Below are positions 15,642-24,335 of a stretch of 27,439 nt of DNA, in pieces. Each line of letters starts with the position of its first letter. The first letter of the stretch is position 1. Position numbers and translations under genes: made by a program. The notes under the pieces are model-generated. The model saw only the letters and a list, made by a program, of their open reading frames with translations. It made no database searches and was not told where the DNA came from. This DNA comes from Gammaproteobacteria bacterium (GTDB taxonomy: Bacteria > Pseudomonadota > Gammaproteobacteria > Arenicellales > DRJH01). The DNA lies in contig DRJH01000432.1 of NCBI GenBank assembly GCA_011052285.1, positions 1 to 27,439 on the forward strand. Reading direction: 5' to 3'.

Positions 15642-16994
15642 ATGCAAAAGCAATTTAATTATCTTGTAATCGGCGGAGGTAGTGGAGGTATTGCCTCAGC
15701 ACGCCGAGCCGCTGAACATGGTGCGAGTGTAGCCTTGATAGAAAGTGGTGCTATTGGTGGTACCTGTGTCAATGTTGGCTGTGTGCCGAAAAAAATTATG
15801 TGGAATACTGCACATTTGGCAACACAAATCGAGGATGCAAAATATTATGGTTTTGTGCTTGAAAATAAAGGACTTGACTGGAAGATACTGCAACAGCGTC
15901 GTGATGCGCACATCCAGCGGCTGCATAAAATTTACGACCACATGTTGGTAGATTCCGGCGTTCATTTTTTTGCTGGTCGGGGTCAGTTTTGTGGTCCACA
16001 CCGTGTTCAGCTTGATACTGTGGTTCTTGAGGCTGAACATATTCTGATTGCAACGGGCGGTAAGCCCTTGCTGCCAGCACTACCTGGAGCCGAACTAGGT
16101 TTGACTAGTGATGGTTTTTTCGCAATGCGGACACTACCACAACGTGTCGCAATAATCGGCTCCGGGTATATTGCGGTTGAATTGGCCGGTGTATTAAATC
16201 ACTTAGGGTCCGACGTCAGTTTGCTACTGCGTAAACAACAGATCCTGAGAACCTTCGACCAAACCTTACGCGATGTTTTGACGGACAGCATGAGGGAGGA
16301 TGGCATCCACATTCACAACTTATTCCAGACCACAGCACTATATCGTGATACCAACAAGGGCTTGACGGTTGAACAAAATAACGGTGAAAACAAACAGGGT
16401 TTTGATCAAGTGATCTGGGCGATCGGGCGGAAACCCAACACGGCACACCTGGCCTTGACGAAGTGTGGTTTGAGCACTGATACGCACGGATTTATTGTCA
16501 CCGATGAGTATCAAAATACCGCAGTGAAAGGAATTTATGCTGTGGGGGATGTAACCGGACGTGCAGCTCTGACACCGGTAGCCATCGCTGCCGGAAGACA
16601 ACTCGCTGAGCGTCTTTTTAACCAACAGCCAGAGGCACGGATTAATTATAACTGTATTCCTACCGTAGTTTTTAGTCACCCCCCTATTGGTACAGTCGGT
16701 TTAACCGAATCACAAGCCATCGAGCGTTATGGTGAAGCACAAATCCATACCTACCAGAGTCGATTTGTGAATCTGTACTATGCCATGACGCCTCAAAAAC
16801 CGGTAACGGTAGTCAAGCTAATCACGGTCGGTGAGGAGGAAACCGTTGTCGGTTGTCACCTGATTGGTGAGGCCTGTGATGAAATCATTCAGGGTTTTGC
16901 CGTGGCAATCAATATGGGGGCGCGCAAACAGGACTTGGATCAGACGATTGCAATTCACCCAACTGCGGGTGAAGAGTTGGTGACCCTGCGTTGA
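15642..16994 (+). CDS. gor: Glutathione-disulfide reductase
   Basis: Gor reduces oxidised glutathione with NADPH through FAD and a redox-active disulfide. The 450-residue product shows the FAD-binding GGGSGGIASARRAAEHG, the active-site disulfide GGTCVNVGCVPKK and the NADPH-binding fold GSGYIAVELAGVLNHLG. The RKQQILR arginines that favour NADPH over NADH follow. It also has the second FAD motif YAVGDVTG and the C-terminal HPTAGEE catalytic histidine. I start at ATG 15642 because AGAGGG (15631-15636) sits five bases before it; a GTG two codons upstream falls inside that site. It is a single gene with convergent dgc downstream (18 bases). Near prlC, as in several gammaproteobacteria. Confidence 0.95.
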   Translation: MQKQFNYLVIGGGSGGIASARRAAEHGASVALIESGAIGGTCVNVGCVPKKIMWNTAHLATQIEDAKYYGFVLENKGLDWKILQQRRDAHIQRLHKIYDHMLVDSGVHFFAGRGQFCGPHRVQLDTVVLEAEHILIATGGKPLLPALPGAELGLTSDGFFAMRTLPQRVAIIGSGYIAVELAGVLNHLGSDVSLLLRKQQILRTFDQTLRDVLTDSMREDGIHIHNLFQTTALYRDTNKGLTVEQNNGENKQGFDQVIWAIGRKPNTAHLALTKCGLSTDTHGFIVTDEYQNTAVKGIYAVGDVTGRAALTPVAIAAGRQLAERLFNQQPEARINYNCIPTVVFSHPPIGTVGLTESQAIERYGEAQIHTYQSRFVNLYYAMTPQKPVTVVKLITVGEEETVVGCHLIGEACDEIIQGFAVAINMGARKQDLDQTIAIHPTAGEELVTLR

Positions 16995-17012
16995 CACAAT
17001 AATCGCAGCATA

Positions 17013-18584
17013 CTAAACGGCTACCTCACAACGGTTTCTACCACCTTCCTTGGCCTTGTACAGGGCATGGTCAGCACGTTCAATGAGGGTACTGGCGGTA
17101 TCACCTTCCCGACACTGGGTAACACCACAGGAAATCGACATCGGTACCCGTTTGCCCTGGTAGTTGAATTTAAAGCTTGCGATGGCGGCACGAATTTCAT
17201 CAGCAACCTTGGCAGCGGCAGACAATTCTTCAGGTAACAGGGAGATAAATTCTTCGCCACCAAAGCGGGCGGTAAAATCACTTTCCCGCAATCGCTTATT
17301 GAGTAGAGCTCCTAGCGCCTGAAGGATTTTATCACCTGCCTTGTGACCTAGTTGATCATTGATTTGTTTAAAGTGATCAATATCCCAGAATACCAGTGAC
17401 AGTGGATTTTTATAGCGTTTCCAGCGCGTCAGCTCTTGTTCCAGTCGTTCATCGAAGGCCAGTCGATTACTGACTCCGGTGAGTTTGTCTGTCAAGGCCC
17501 GAGCCCGTTCCTGGGACACCCGTAGACGAAGATGCCGGGTTTCCTTCTCCATTTCTCCAAGTCGACTAACCAACTGTTCAATATGGCGGCGGTGTTTATG
17601 GTCCAGCTCTACTTCACCTTCAATATGATCATTCAGACGTTTTTCTATTCTCATCAAATGTTGCTGAACCGTTTTTTTGAGTTCACCCAACTCTTCTGCC
17701 GTTTCAACCTGGCTGCTAATTCCGGCCATTTCGCTTTGTACTGCCTGATTCATTTCCCGAGTCGTCTGCAGACCCCGACGACTGTGTTCCGAGCTGTCCG
17801 CCAGCACCAAGTCCATATCTCGGAGTCGCTGTGTTAATTGTAGTAGGAAACGCTCCAGTTCCTGGCGTTGTTGCTGTAGATCCGATTGTGCAGCGCGGGC
17901 TAAATCAGCAATTTTAGTGATAGCCTGAGTGAGTGAGATCTGGTCCAGACCAGCGTCCAGTTGCTGTCGGATACGCTGTATTTGTAGCTGCAGTGTATCA
18001 GGTAATGGTAGTTGATCCAGTAAGCTGCGCAAGGCATCGGTGGTGATGCTGTATAGATCAGTTTTAGCAACAGGGCAAGTGCCGAGCTCCTGGATAATTT
18101 CCATTGCTAAGGAGTTCAGCGATGTCGTTGGCTGACGTAGCTGTTGCTGCCAGTCGTACCGTTTCCTGTCTTGTGTTTCATTATTCCCTGGCAGGGCTAA
18201 AATCTCCAGTAATAAGGCAAGAATGTGTCGACTATTGGTAGAATCTAAGCCTGCATCCGTGAACTCTCCTACCGTTTCGTTTTCCAGGGGCTCACATAAA
18301 TCAATCATATCCTCGACCAAGCCGGCTAGTTGTTCGCTTGGCATTTCTTCACGGATCGATTGTCGCAGACGATTAAGATGGGTGTCGAGCAGGGCAGACT
18401 GACCCGTTCCCAGCGCAGTCATTCTTGAGAGACTGCGACGCAATACGACCTCCACCTCACCCCAGTTGCGCTCTTGCAGTTCCAGTTCTTTGAGTAGGCC
18501 GTAGTATTTACTTTTCCAGGAATCAGAATCCTTGTTTTTACTGTCGTTATGTGGGGAAGTATTACTGGGAGTAATTGTTTTCAT
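17013..18584 (-). CDS. GGDEF-domain diguanylate cyclase with long helical N-terminus
   Basis: The enzyme makes cyclic di-GMP from two GTP. The GGDEF domain occupies about residues 365-520: DKLTGVSNRLAFDERL, the metal site FWDIDHFKQIND and the active-site loop GGEEF at 442-446. An intact RxxD inhibitory site (RESD, 433-436) lies the canonical five residues upstream, so product inhibition is expected. The first 360 residues have no transmembrane segment or standard sensor I recognise. They are helical, with coiled coil at about 240-360 rich in Gln, Leu and Glu, and open with WKSKYYGLLKELELQERNW. A soluble signalling protein is inferred; the input is unknown. It precedes no obvious partner. It is transcribed in the same direction as aroE, 58 bases downstream of it. 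Confidence 0.9.
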   Translation of the reverse strand: MKTITPSNTSPHNDSKNKDSDSWKSKYYGLLKELELQERNWGEVEVVLRRSLSRMTALGTGQSALLDTHLNRLRQSIREEMPSEQLAGLVEDMIDLCEPLENETVGEFTDAGLDSTNSRHILALLLEILALPGNNETQDRKRYDWQQQLRQPTTSLNSLAMEIIQELGTCPVAKTDLYSITTDALRSLLDQLPLPDTLQLQIQRIRQQLDAGLDQISLTQAITKIADLARAAQSDLQQQRQELERFLLQLTQRLRDMDLVLADSSEHSRRGLQTTREMNQAVQSEMAGISSQVETAEELGELKKTVQQHLMRIEKRLNDHIEGEVELDHKHRRHIEQLVSRLGEMEKETRHLRLRVSQERARALTDKLTGVSNRLAFDERLEQELTRWKRYKNPLSLVFWDIDHFKQINDQLGHKAGDKILQALGALLNKRLRESDFTARFGGEEFISLLPEELSAAAKVADEIRAAIASFKFNYQGKRVPMSISCGVTQCREGDTASTLIERADHALYKAKEGGRNRCEVAV

Positions 18585-18642
18585 AGGACTTCATTTAAGG
18601 CAGTGGTTATTAATTTCAGATTTTACAGCTCAATGGTATAGT

Positions 18643-19470
18643 CTATAGAGGCCGGGAGGGGTGCAGTAATTGCCTGCGTACAGCCAACACTTCGGGCCGG
18701 TGTTGGGTCCAGAGATAAAATGATTCTGCAGCTTGTTCCAGTAACATGCCCAGGCCATCACACACCACAGAGGCACCTTGGTTTTTTGCCCACTGCATGA
18801 AGATGGTCGGCTTTTTACTATACATCATGTCATAGACCAGAGCATTGCGGCACGATAGGGTATCTGGCAATGCTGGCAAGGTACTGGACAGGCTGGCAGA
18901 AGTCGCATTGATAATAACATCGTAATGATCGTCAGCCAACTCGGCATAACTGCGGGTGATCACCTTACCCACCCTGGAAAAATGAGCCGCCACATCTTCA
19001 GCTTTCGCAAGGGTGCGATTCACCAGGGTGACAGGGTGCGTTGTGGCTTGCATGAGTGGACCCAATACACCGCGTGCTGCACCGCCAGCACCGAGAAGTA
19101 GGATACGACAGTGGGTCAGATTGAGGCCCTGTGTTGTTGTGAGATCCCGTATTAGCCCCAGTCCATCGGTGTTTTCGGCAAACAGCGTTCGATCATCGGA
19201 TCGACACAAGGTATTTGCTGCTCCTGCCAGCCTGGCAGCGGAGCTAACTGTGTTGGCTAGCGCGAAAGCGTGCTCCTTAAAAGGCAGGGTAACGTTGGCG
19301 CCATGGCCGCCGCAGAGGAAAAAATCACGTACAGTGATTGCAAAAGCACTTAAAGTACATTCGATCGCATCATATTGAACGCTGAGGTCGCACTGGCGGG
19401 CGAACAAATTGTGGATAGTTGGCGAAAGACTGTGTTGAACCGGATTACCGAAGACAGCAAATTTATACAT
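18643..19470 (-). CDS. aroE: Shikimate dehydrogenase (NADP+)
   Basis: AroE reduces 3-dehydroshikimate to shikimate with NADPH, step four of the shikimate pathway. The product has 275 residues. It opens YKFAVFGNPVQHSLSP, the substrate-binding signature. The catalytic pair is visible at Lys65 (NVTLPFKE) and Asp102 (AENTDGLG). The NADP fold shows GAGGAARGVLGPL and VNRT, where Asn-Arg-Thr contacts the 2'-phosphate. INATSASL and DGLGMLLEQAAESF complete the family pattern. With aroK and aroB elsewhere in the window, it is one of three shikimate genes here but is not in their operon. Confidence 0.95.
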   Translation of the reverse strand: MYKFAVFGNPVQHSLSPTIHNLFARQCDLSVQYDAIECTLSAFAITVRDFFLCGGHGANVTLPFKEHAFALANTVSSAARLAGAANTLCRSDDRTLFAENTDGLGLIRDLTTTQGLNLTHCRILLLGAGGAARGVLGPLMQATTHPVTLVNRTLAKAEDVAAHFSRVGKVITRSYAELADDHYDVIINATSASLSSTLPALPDTLSCRNALVYDMMYSKKPTIFMQWAKNQGASVVCDGLGMLLEQAAESFYLWTQHRPEVLAVRRQLLHPSRPL

Positions 19471-19570
19471 AAGAGGGCAACTGTAGGCGAAAAGATAAAG
19501 AGTACACGATTATTGTGTCCCGCCGTGTCCGTGTTGCCAGATTCGCTGCGTTACAGATCGTACCTTAAGA

Positions 19571-19611
19571 GCGGTAAATAAATAGCCATGCTATTTATTT
19601 ACAGTTCCTTA
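19571..19611. repeat. Palindromic repeat, second copy (perfect 13-bp stem)
   Basis: GTAAATAAATAGC (19574-19586), loop CAT, GCTATTTATTTAC (19590-19602) is a perfect 13-bp inverted repeat, flanked on both sides by CTTAAG. It matches the copy at 15448-15487 through the palindrome and its right flank. It overlaps the stop codon of the upstream minus-strand gene. It could serve as that gene's terminator, but it has no classic GC-rich stem and T-tract. Confidence 0.65.
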
Positions 19612-20121
19612 AGCGTATTGGTTGATGGTTTGGCCGGGAGTCGGGCTGCCACGAGCAGAGAGTTGTTGCTGCAACAGCTCAGACTGTGCCTGTCGGGCCA
19701 TAGCACTGGCCTGGTGGGCAACTTCTCGGTCTTGTGTAGATGGCTTTGTTGGTGCCAGCGCTGCATGTTCGATTGCAGTTGCCTTGCGCAGTGTAGCCCG
19801 TGGATTGTTCCGGACCGGTGCAGTATCAATCTGCACCTCGCCGGCGACCGCATAACGCTTTCCATCCGGGCCGACCTGATATTGAAAATGAGCACCACTA
19901 ACGGCGATACCTGCAGCAGCATTAAGATGCGCCTGTTCGTGAGCACGCACCTCACGGTCGATACTTTGCAGCTGGCGTATTTTCTGTTGTTGTCGAAATA
20001 TTTGAGATGTGGATGAAGGTGATGACTTGTGTTGATTTGACTTGGGTAGGGTCGCAGCCGCCCCTGCATTGCTGATGGTGGCAACGCGGGCCAGGGTAGA
20101 AATTGAAGCACCTACTTGCAT
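19609..20121 (-). CDS. SprA-related putative metalloprotease
   Basis: The 170-residue product matches, by recognition, the SprA-related / CJM1_0395-type putative metalloprotease family. The diagnostic block is VRAHEQAHLNAAAGIAVSG, with HEQAH at residues 61-65 fitting an HEXXH zinc motif, followed by QYQVGPDGKRYAVAGEVQID. The C-terminus is helical and Gln/Ala-rich. I see no signal peptide. I place the start at 20121 because GGTGGAGA lies just upstream. The open frame extends to 20310, but the extra 63 codons are low-quality sequence that runs through a likely terminator. The biological role is not established; family members occur in many proteobacteria. Confidence 0.8.
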   Translation of the reverse strand: MQVGASISTLARVATISNAGAAATLPKSNQHKSSPSSTSQIFRQQQKIRQLQSIDREVRAHEQAHLNAAAGIAVSGAHFQYQVGPDGKRYAVAGEVQIDTAPVRNNPRATLRKATAIEHAALAPTKPSTQDREVAHQASAMARQAQSELLQQQLSARGSPTPGQTINQYA

Positions 20122-20214
20122 AACAGTCTCTCCACCAATAACTATAGCATGGTTTTGGTGGGGCGCAATAAGTGTGTGGTATCGGCAGCTCCCCAATGAA
20201 TTTGATTGCGGAAC

Positions 20215-20241
20215 AAAAAAAAGCCCGTCAGGAATCTCGGG
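20215..20241 (-). terminator. Likely rho-independent terminator downstream of fnr
   Basis: Read on the minus strand, CCCG (20241-20238) and CGGG (20227-20224) form a hairpin around AGATTCCTGA, followed by C and an eight-base T run. A second small hairpin, CCGCT (20270-20274) with AGCGG (20278-20282), precedes it. Both lie between fnr and the SprA-related gene, so the two genes are probably separate transcription units. Confidence 0.65.
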
Positions 20242-20360
20242 ATGAACAAGCAGAAAGAAGAAAATAAATCCGCTGCTAGCGGGAATAATCGAGGCCCCAG
20301 TTGTTCCCACTAGTCGTTGATTTTGTGCCCATACTACATGTCAGTAAAAACATTTCTGTT

Positions 20361-21122
20361 TCAGGAGGCGCATTGCCTCTGTTTGCAAGAACATTCATCG
20401 AGCCAGACGGATTCACCAGCCATGCTATACAGGCCAGCAGAATTAATTTTGTTGACCCGGTTACGCTGTACAACGATGAGTTGGGCTTCCTGAAAGCGCC
20501 GTAGTACTCGACTGATGGTTTCCGGCGCCAGACCCAGGTAGTTGCCGATGTCTGAGCGGGACATGGGTAAAGTTAACTCGGCCTGGCTGTGGTTGAAGAA
20601 ATCACAGCCACGGATTTGGGAGAGAAGGAACGTTGCAACACGCTGGTCAGCATCCTTGCGAGCCAACACGGTCAGCATGCGTTTTTCCTGAAACAGTTCC
20701 TGGCGATAGTGCTCCATTATCTGCTCCAGAAAAGCGGATGACCTACGCATTGCCCGGGTAACTTCATCTTTGTTGAGTGCGCAGACCCCAGTGGTAGTGA
20801 GGGCAACCGCTGTTGTGGCATAGCGTGAATTGACGGCATCAAGCCCAAGAATTTCTCCAGGTTGGTGAAACCCCAAGACCTGTTGTTCTCCGGTGTGGGT
20901 GGTGGAGAAGGTTTTGATGGCACCGGATTTAATAATATAGAGAGAATGAAAGGGCTGATGCATATCGAACAAGTGTTCTTGTTTGTGCAGGACCCGCGCA
21001 CAGCCACTGATACCCAGATTTTCTTCAATATCAGCAGCGGACAGATTGCGGCCCAGACAGCGACAAACAATGCTGCACTGCTTACAGGTAGTTCGCGTAT
21101 TATTTGGGGTTATTCTGCGCAT
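20361..21122 (-). CDS. fnr: FNR family oxygen-responsive transcription regulator
   Basis: FNR-type proteins bind a [4Fe-4S] cluster without oxygen, dimerise and control anaerobic respiration genes at TTGAT-N4-ATCAA sites. The 253-residue product carries Cys13, Cys16, Cys22 (C-X2-C-X5-C) and Cys114. That spacing equals that of the cluster ligands of E. coli FNR. The cyclic-nucleotide-binding-like beta-barrel follows (LYIIKSGAIKTF, GFHQPGEILGLDA), then a long dimer helix. The helix-turn-helix is MSRSDIGNYLGLAPETISRVLRRF, with E-SR positioned as in FNR, so the same half-site is expected. Two oddities: an extra Cys20 inside the ligand motif, and a Cys-containing tail (ECSCKQRQC). The start is well supported by AAGGAG four to five bases upstream. 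Confidence 0.92.
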   Translation of the reverse strand: MRRITPNNTRTTCKQCSIVCRCLGRNLSAADIEENLGISGCARVLHKQEHLFDMHQPFHSLYIIKSGAIKTFSTTHTGEQQVLGFHQPGEILGLDAVNSRYATTAVALTTTGVCALNKDEVTRAMRRSSAFLEQIMEHYRQELFQEKRMLTVLARKDADQRVATFLLSQIRGCDFFNHSQAELTLPMSRSDIGNYLGLAPETISRVLRRFQEAQLIVVQRNRVNKINSAGLYSMAGESVWLDECSCKQRQCAS

Positions 21123-21222
21123 GTCAGCTCCTTAAAACCGGTGACTCCAGAAGCTTTATACGCCGATTTCACTGCTAGTTACATACGTAATTCCCGCAAT
21201 AATGGCAATAAAATAATTGTAG

Positions 21223-22362
21223 CTACCGCCGCTGATCTTCACCGGCGTCTTGCACCTCATCAACAAGGCTGAGTTCGGTACCAGCGGTAGTCGCTATCGC
21301 CGATTTACCACGTTGAATTTGTAGTTTAAGATTGTTTTCAGAATCAGCGTGACGAAGGGCTTCTTCAACACTGATCTTGCCCTGTTGCAGCAAAGTTAGC
21401 AAAGCACCGTCAAATGTCTGCATACCCAGGGCACCGGATTTGGTCATTACATTTTTCAGTTCAGCGACCTCACCGCGCCCGATCAAATCACGGGTGCGCG
21501 GGGAGTCGAGAAGGATTTCGATGGCTGCGGTACGTTGCCGATCAAGAGTTGGGACTAGGCGTTGTGAGATGATAGCACGTAAGTTGAGCGATAAATCAAG
21601 TAGTAATTGGGGTTTGTGGCTTTGTGGAAAAAAATTAATAATACGATCCAAAGCCTGGTTGGCATTATTGGCATGCAGTGTAGATATGCAAAGATGTCCG
21701 GTTTCGGCAAAGGTAATGGCGTGCTGCATGGTTTCCTGATCGCGGATTTCACCGATCAAGATGACATCCGGGGCTTGACGCAAGGTATTTTTCAAGGCAT
21801 CTGCGTAGCTATCGGTATCTACCCCGACCTCACGCTGGTTAATTAAGGAGCGATGGTGGCGGTGGATGAACTCGATCGGATCCTCAATGGTGATGATATG
21901 TCCCGAGGCATGGCGGTTACGGTAATCGATGAGTGAGGCCAGGGTGGTAGATTTACCTGAGCCGGTAGCACCGACGACTAGCACCAGGCCCCTTTGCTGC
22001 ATAATCACCGATTGCAGGATGGTCGGAAGATTTAAGGAGTCCATATCCGGGATCGTGGCCTTAATATGCCGAACCACCATTCCAACTTCACTGCGTTGGC
22101 GGAAGAAATTGACGCGGAATCGGCCAATACCACTTTGTGAAAGTGCCAGATTACACTCCGGATGGGCGGCAAACGCCTGTTGTTGGGCTTGATCCATCAC
22201 TGTGGCAGCAATACTGGCAATGTCACCCGGGGCAAATATTTCGTTAGTAACGGGTTTTAGTAGTCCCATGCTTTTAATACATGGTGGTGCGCCGGTAGTG
22301 AGATAAAGATCCGATGCTTGCAGTTTAATCATGGACTTAAGCATGTCATTAAACGCAATCAT
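21223..22362 (-). CDS. pilU: PilU, type IV pilus retraction ATPase accessory protein
   Basis: PilU is a hexameric cytoplasmic ATPase that assists PilT in depolymerising the pilus. The 379 residues include the Walker A GATGSGKST at 131-139, the Asp box IITIEDPIEFIH, Walker B DVILIGEIRDQETM and the His box HLCISTLHANNANQALDRI. The stretch YADALKNTLRQAPDV and the C-terminal ALRHADSENNLKLQI match PilU better than PilT. A PilT assignment cannot be wholly excluded by eye. pilT is usually adjacent but is not here. The start (ATG 22362) lacks an obvious ribosome-binding site; the internal ATG six codons on is possible. It follows the CPA2 antiporter by 24 bases. PilU would act with the pilMNOPQ products at the other end of the window. 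Confidence 0.9.
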   Translation of the reverse strand: MIAFNDMLKSMIKLQASDLYLTTGAPPCIKSMGLLKPVTNEIFAPGDIASIAATVMDQAQQQAFAAHPECNLALSQSGIGRFRVNFFRQRSEVGMVVRHIKATIPDMDSLNLPTILQSVIMQQRGLVLVVGATGSGKSTTLASLIDYRNRHASGHIITIEDPIEFIHRHHRSLINQREVGVDTDSYADALKNTLRQAPDVILIGEIRDQETMQHAITFAETGHLCISTLHANNANQALDRIINFFPQSHKPQLLLDLSLNLRAIISQRLVPTLDRQRTAAIEILLDSPRTRDLIGRGEVAELKNVMTKSGALGMQTFDGALLTLLQQGKISVEEALRHADSENNLKLQIQRGKSAIATTAGTELSLVDEVQDAGEDQRR

Positions 22363-22386
22363 GAGGAGAACGCCTTAATAGTGGTA

Positions 22387-23556
22387 TTATTCACGTCGCA
22401 AAGCCTCGGTTACCGCCATCGGGGTCGGATAGCGCAGCACAACAAGATAGGATGACACCACAAAACTGAGTAGCGTTACTGACTGAATCAGATAGGCCGC
22501 GCTGTTTGATAGTACACCAGAGTGTTGGGCAACGAATACCAATAGTAGTGAAAACTCACTCAGCTGTCCTAGTCGAAAGCCGATTTCCCAAGAAAATTGC
22601 TCGGCTTCGTGAGTTCGTCTTAAGAGCGTGTGAAACACCACCGGCTTGATCACTAACAGCATTGTTGCCAGGATGAACGTTGGTACAAGCATGGTTCTGG
22701 CGGCGGCAAAATCAAAGCCGGCACCCAGCGCGAAAAAAAACATCACTAGAAAAAAATCCCGCAATGGCTTCAAATTTTCGGCGATAAAGCGAGCAATGGG
22801 GCTGTTGGCCAGGGAGACACCGGCGATAAAGGCCCCAACCTCGTAAGACAGGCCGGCAACAGAGGCCAGTTCTGCGATACCAAGACACCAGCCGATGGCC
22901 AGCAAAAAGATGTATTCGTGGATTCGATCAAAAGACCGTAATAATTTCTGCAACAACAGTTTTTCACCAAAATAGGCAATGGCGAGTAACAGTGGAAAAG
23001 CTATACTCAGCTTCAAAATACCCGATAGCTGTAGCTGGCCCTGTTCAACGGCATGCAGGAGTGATAGTACGAGAATTGCCAATAAATCCTGTAACAACAG
23101 GATACTGATGATGATTTCTCCAGCATGTCGGTGATGAAGTATTGTCGTGGGTAGGAGTTTCAACCCCAGTATGGTGCTCGAGAAAATACAGCTGACTCCA
23201 ACCAGCAAGGCATCGACAACCCCAAACCCGAAAGAGAAGGTCAAGCCAAAACCCAACAGACCAAAGACCAAAGCACTGATCAGGGTAATTGGTAACGCCT
23301 GCCGGAACAGGCGTAACAATTTTTGCGGATACAGATTCAGGCCCAGTAAAAATAGCAGAAAGATAATGCCGATATTGGCAATACTTTGAATCAGTTGTGG
23401 ATCTTTGACTAGCGCAAAGCCACTGGGACCGAGCAGGGCACCAAGTAAGATGTAGGCAACGAGCAGTGCTTGGCGGGCATACAAGGCCACCGTAGCCAGA
23501 ATCGCAGAACCGGCAAAAATCAGAAAAAAGGTATAAACAATGGACTCTTCATCCAT
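22387..23556 (-). CDS. CPA2-family cation:proton antiporter (Kef/NapA-like)
   Basis: This is an integral membrane transporter of the monovalent cation:proton antiporter-2 family. The 389-residue product is hydrophobic throughout, with about 11-13 predicted helices. Family motifs include YILLGALLGPSGFALV, GIIFLLFLLGLN, CIFSSTILGLKLL, LLQDLLAILVLSLL (discontinuous-helix region with the ion-binding Asp) and AGVSLANSP. There is no C-terminal RCK/TrkA-N domain, so it is shorter than KefB or KefC and lacks their nucleotide- and glutathione-sensing module. Ion preference (K+ or Na+) cannot be read from the sequence. It lies 39 bases downstream of the thioredoxin-like gene and may be co-transcribed with it. 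Confidence 0.88.
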   Translation of the reverse strand: MDEESIVYTFFLIFAGSAILATVALYARQALLVAYILLGALLGPSGFALVKDPQLIQSIANIGIIFLLFLLGLNLYPQKLLRLFRQALPITLISALVFGLLGFGLTFSFGFGVVDALLVGVSCIFSSTILGLKLLPTTILHHRHAGEIIISILLLQDLLAILVLSLLHAVEQGQLQLSGILKLSIAFPLLLAIAYFGEKLLLQKLLRSFDRIHEYIFLLAIGWCLGIAELASVAGLSYEVGAFIAGVSLANSPIARFIAENLKPLRDFFLVMFFFALGAGFDFAAARTMLVPTFILATMLLVIKPVVFHTLLRRTHEAEQFSWEIGFRLGQLSEFSLLLVFVAQHSGVLSNSAAYLIQSVTLLSFVVSSYLVVLRYPTPMAVTEALRRE

Positions 23557-23595
23557 GCTGGTGGCATTATCCTGTTTCGGGTAATCTCCCGGGGC

Positions 23596-24180
23596 TTAGG
23601 TGTAGTCTGGCTCCTGTCCGGGCTGCCATTTTATGTTGCAACCCATGCTGGGAAGCTGGTGTTGTGGCGCGGGTTTGCCGGCCAACAGTAGTTCGGTAGC
23701 AGCACCGAGATCTTTGCCGGTTACTGGCTGGCCGTTGCCAGGCCTGGCATTGTCATATTGGCCGCGGTAATACAGTTGTAATCCGGCATTAAAAAGAAAG
23801 AAGTCCGGGGTGCAGGCGGCTTGGTAGGCACGGGCTGCAGATTGGTCCGCGTCGAACAAATAGGGAAAGCTGAGGCCATACTCGTTAGCAATGTGAGTCA
23901 TCTGCTCCGGGCTATCGTCCGGATGCGTGCTAATATCATTGGCATTGATAGCGATAACCGCAATATCACGGTTTTCATAGTCGGCAGCGAATGTGGCAAA
24001 AGAGTGCAGAATATGAATGACATACGGACAGTGATTGCAGATAAAAGCCACCAATATGCCACGCCGGTTACGGAAGTCGGACAGCATAACCGGCCTGGGG
24101 CCGGGTGGATTGAAATTGAACAATGAGAAATCCGGGGCAGGGGTGCCCAGCTCAAGCATTGTGGAACGAGTTCTGGCCAT
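23596..24180 (-). CDS. Thioredoxin-fold (AhpC/TSA-like) family protein
   Basis: The protein belongs to the thioredoxin family group related to AhpC/TSA and thiol-disulfide redox proteins. The 194-residue form begins MARTRSTMLELGTPAPDFSL, the usual start of this subgroup. The active-site motif is CNHCPYV with CNHC at residues 48-51. Typical downstream elements are AINANDISTHPDDSPEQM, FPYLFDADQSAARAYQAACTPDFFLF (with the cis-Pro region) and YRGQYD. I chose ATG 24180, preceded by CGGAGTG; a longer frame from 24258 would add a hydrophobic, signal-like N-terminus, so an exported version cannot be excluded. Its substrate is unknown. Probably co-transcribed with the downstream antiporter gene. Confidence 0.87.
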   Translation of the reverse strand: MARTRSTMLELGTPAPDFSLFNFNPPGPRPVMLSDFRNRRGILVAFICNHCPYVIHILHSFATFAADYENRDIAVIAINANDISTHPDDSPEQMTHIANEYGLSFPYLFDADQSAARAYQAACTPDFFLFNAGLQLYYRGQYDNARPGNGQPVTGKDLGAATELLLAGKPAPQHQLPSMGCNIKWQPGQEPDYT

Positions 24181-24335
24181 AGGTTCACTCCGGCTGTGAA
24201 TACACAGCAGCATTATGCACAGAATGACAACAAGACACCACTTTGCGGCGGTAGGCAAACACGCTTCCTAACAGGAGCTGCTGCACGCTCAGTGTTACTA
24301 CACAGCGGCGTCACTTCAAAAATAGAAGGGTTTGC

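Noticed and set aside
20122..20310. 63-codon N-terminal extension of the SprA-related gene
   Set aside because: It runs across a hairpin with a T-run that looks like the fnr terminator, and a good ribosome-binding site precedes the internal ATG at 20121.
24181..24258. 26-codon hydrophobic N-terminal extension of the thioredoxin-like protein
   Set aside because: Family members normally begin at the internal Met, which has a GGAG ahead of it. The extension is retained only as an alternative.
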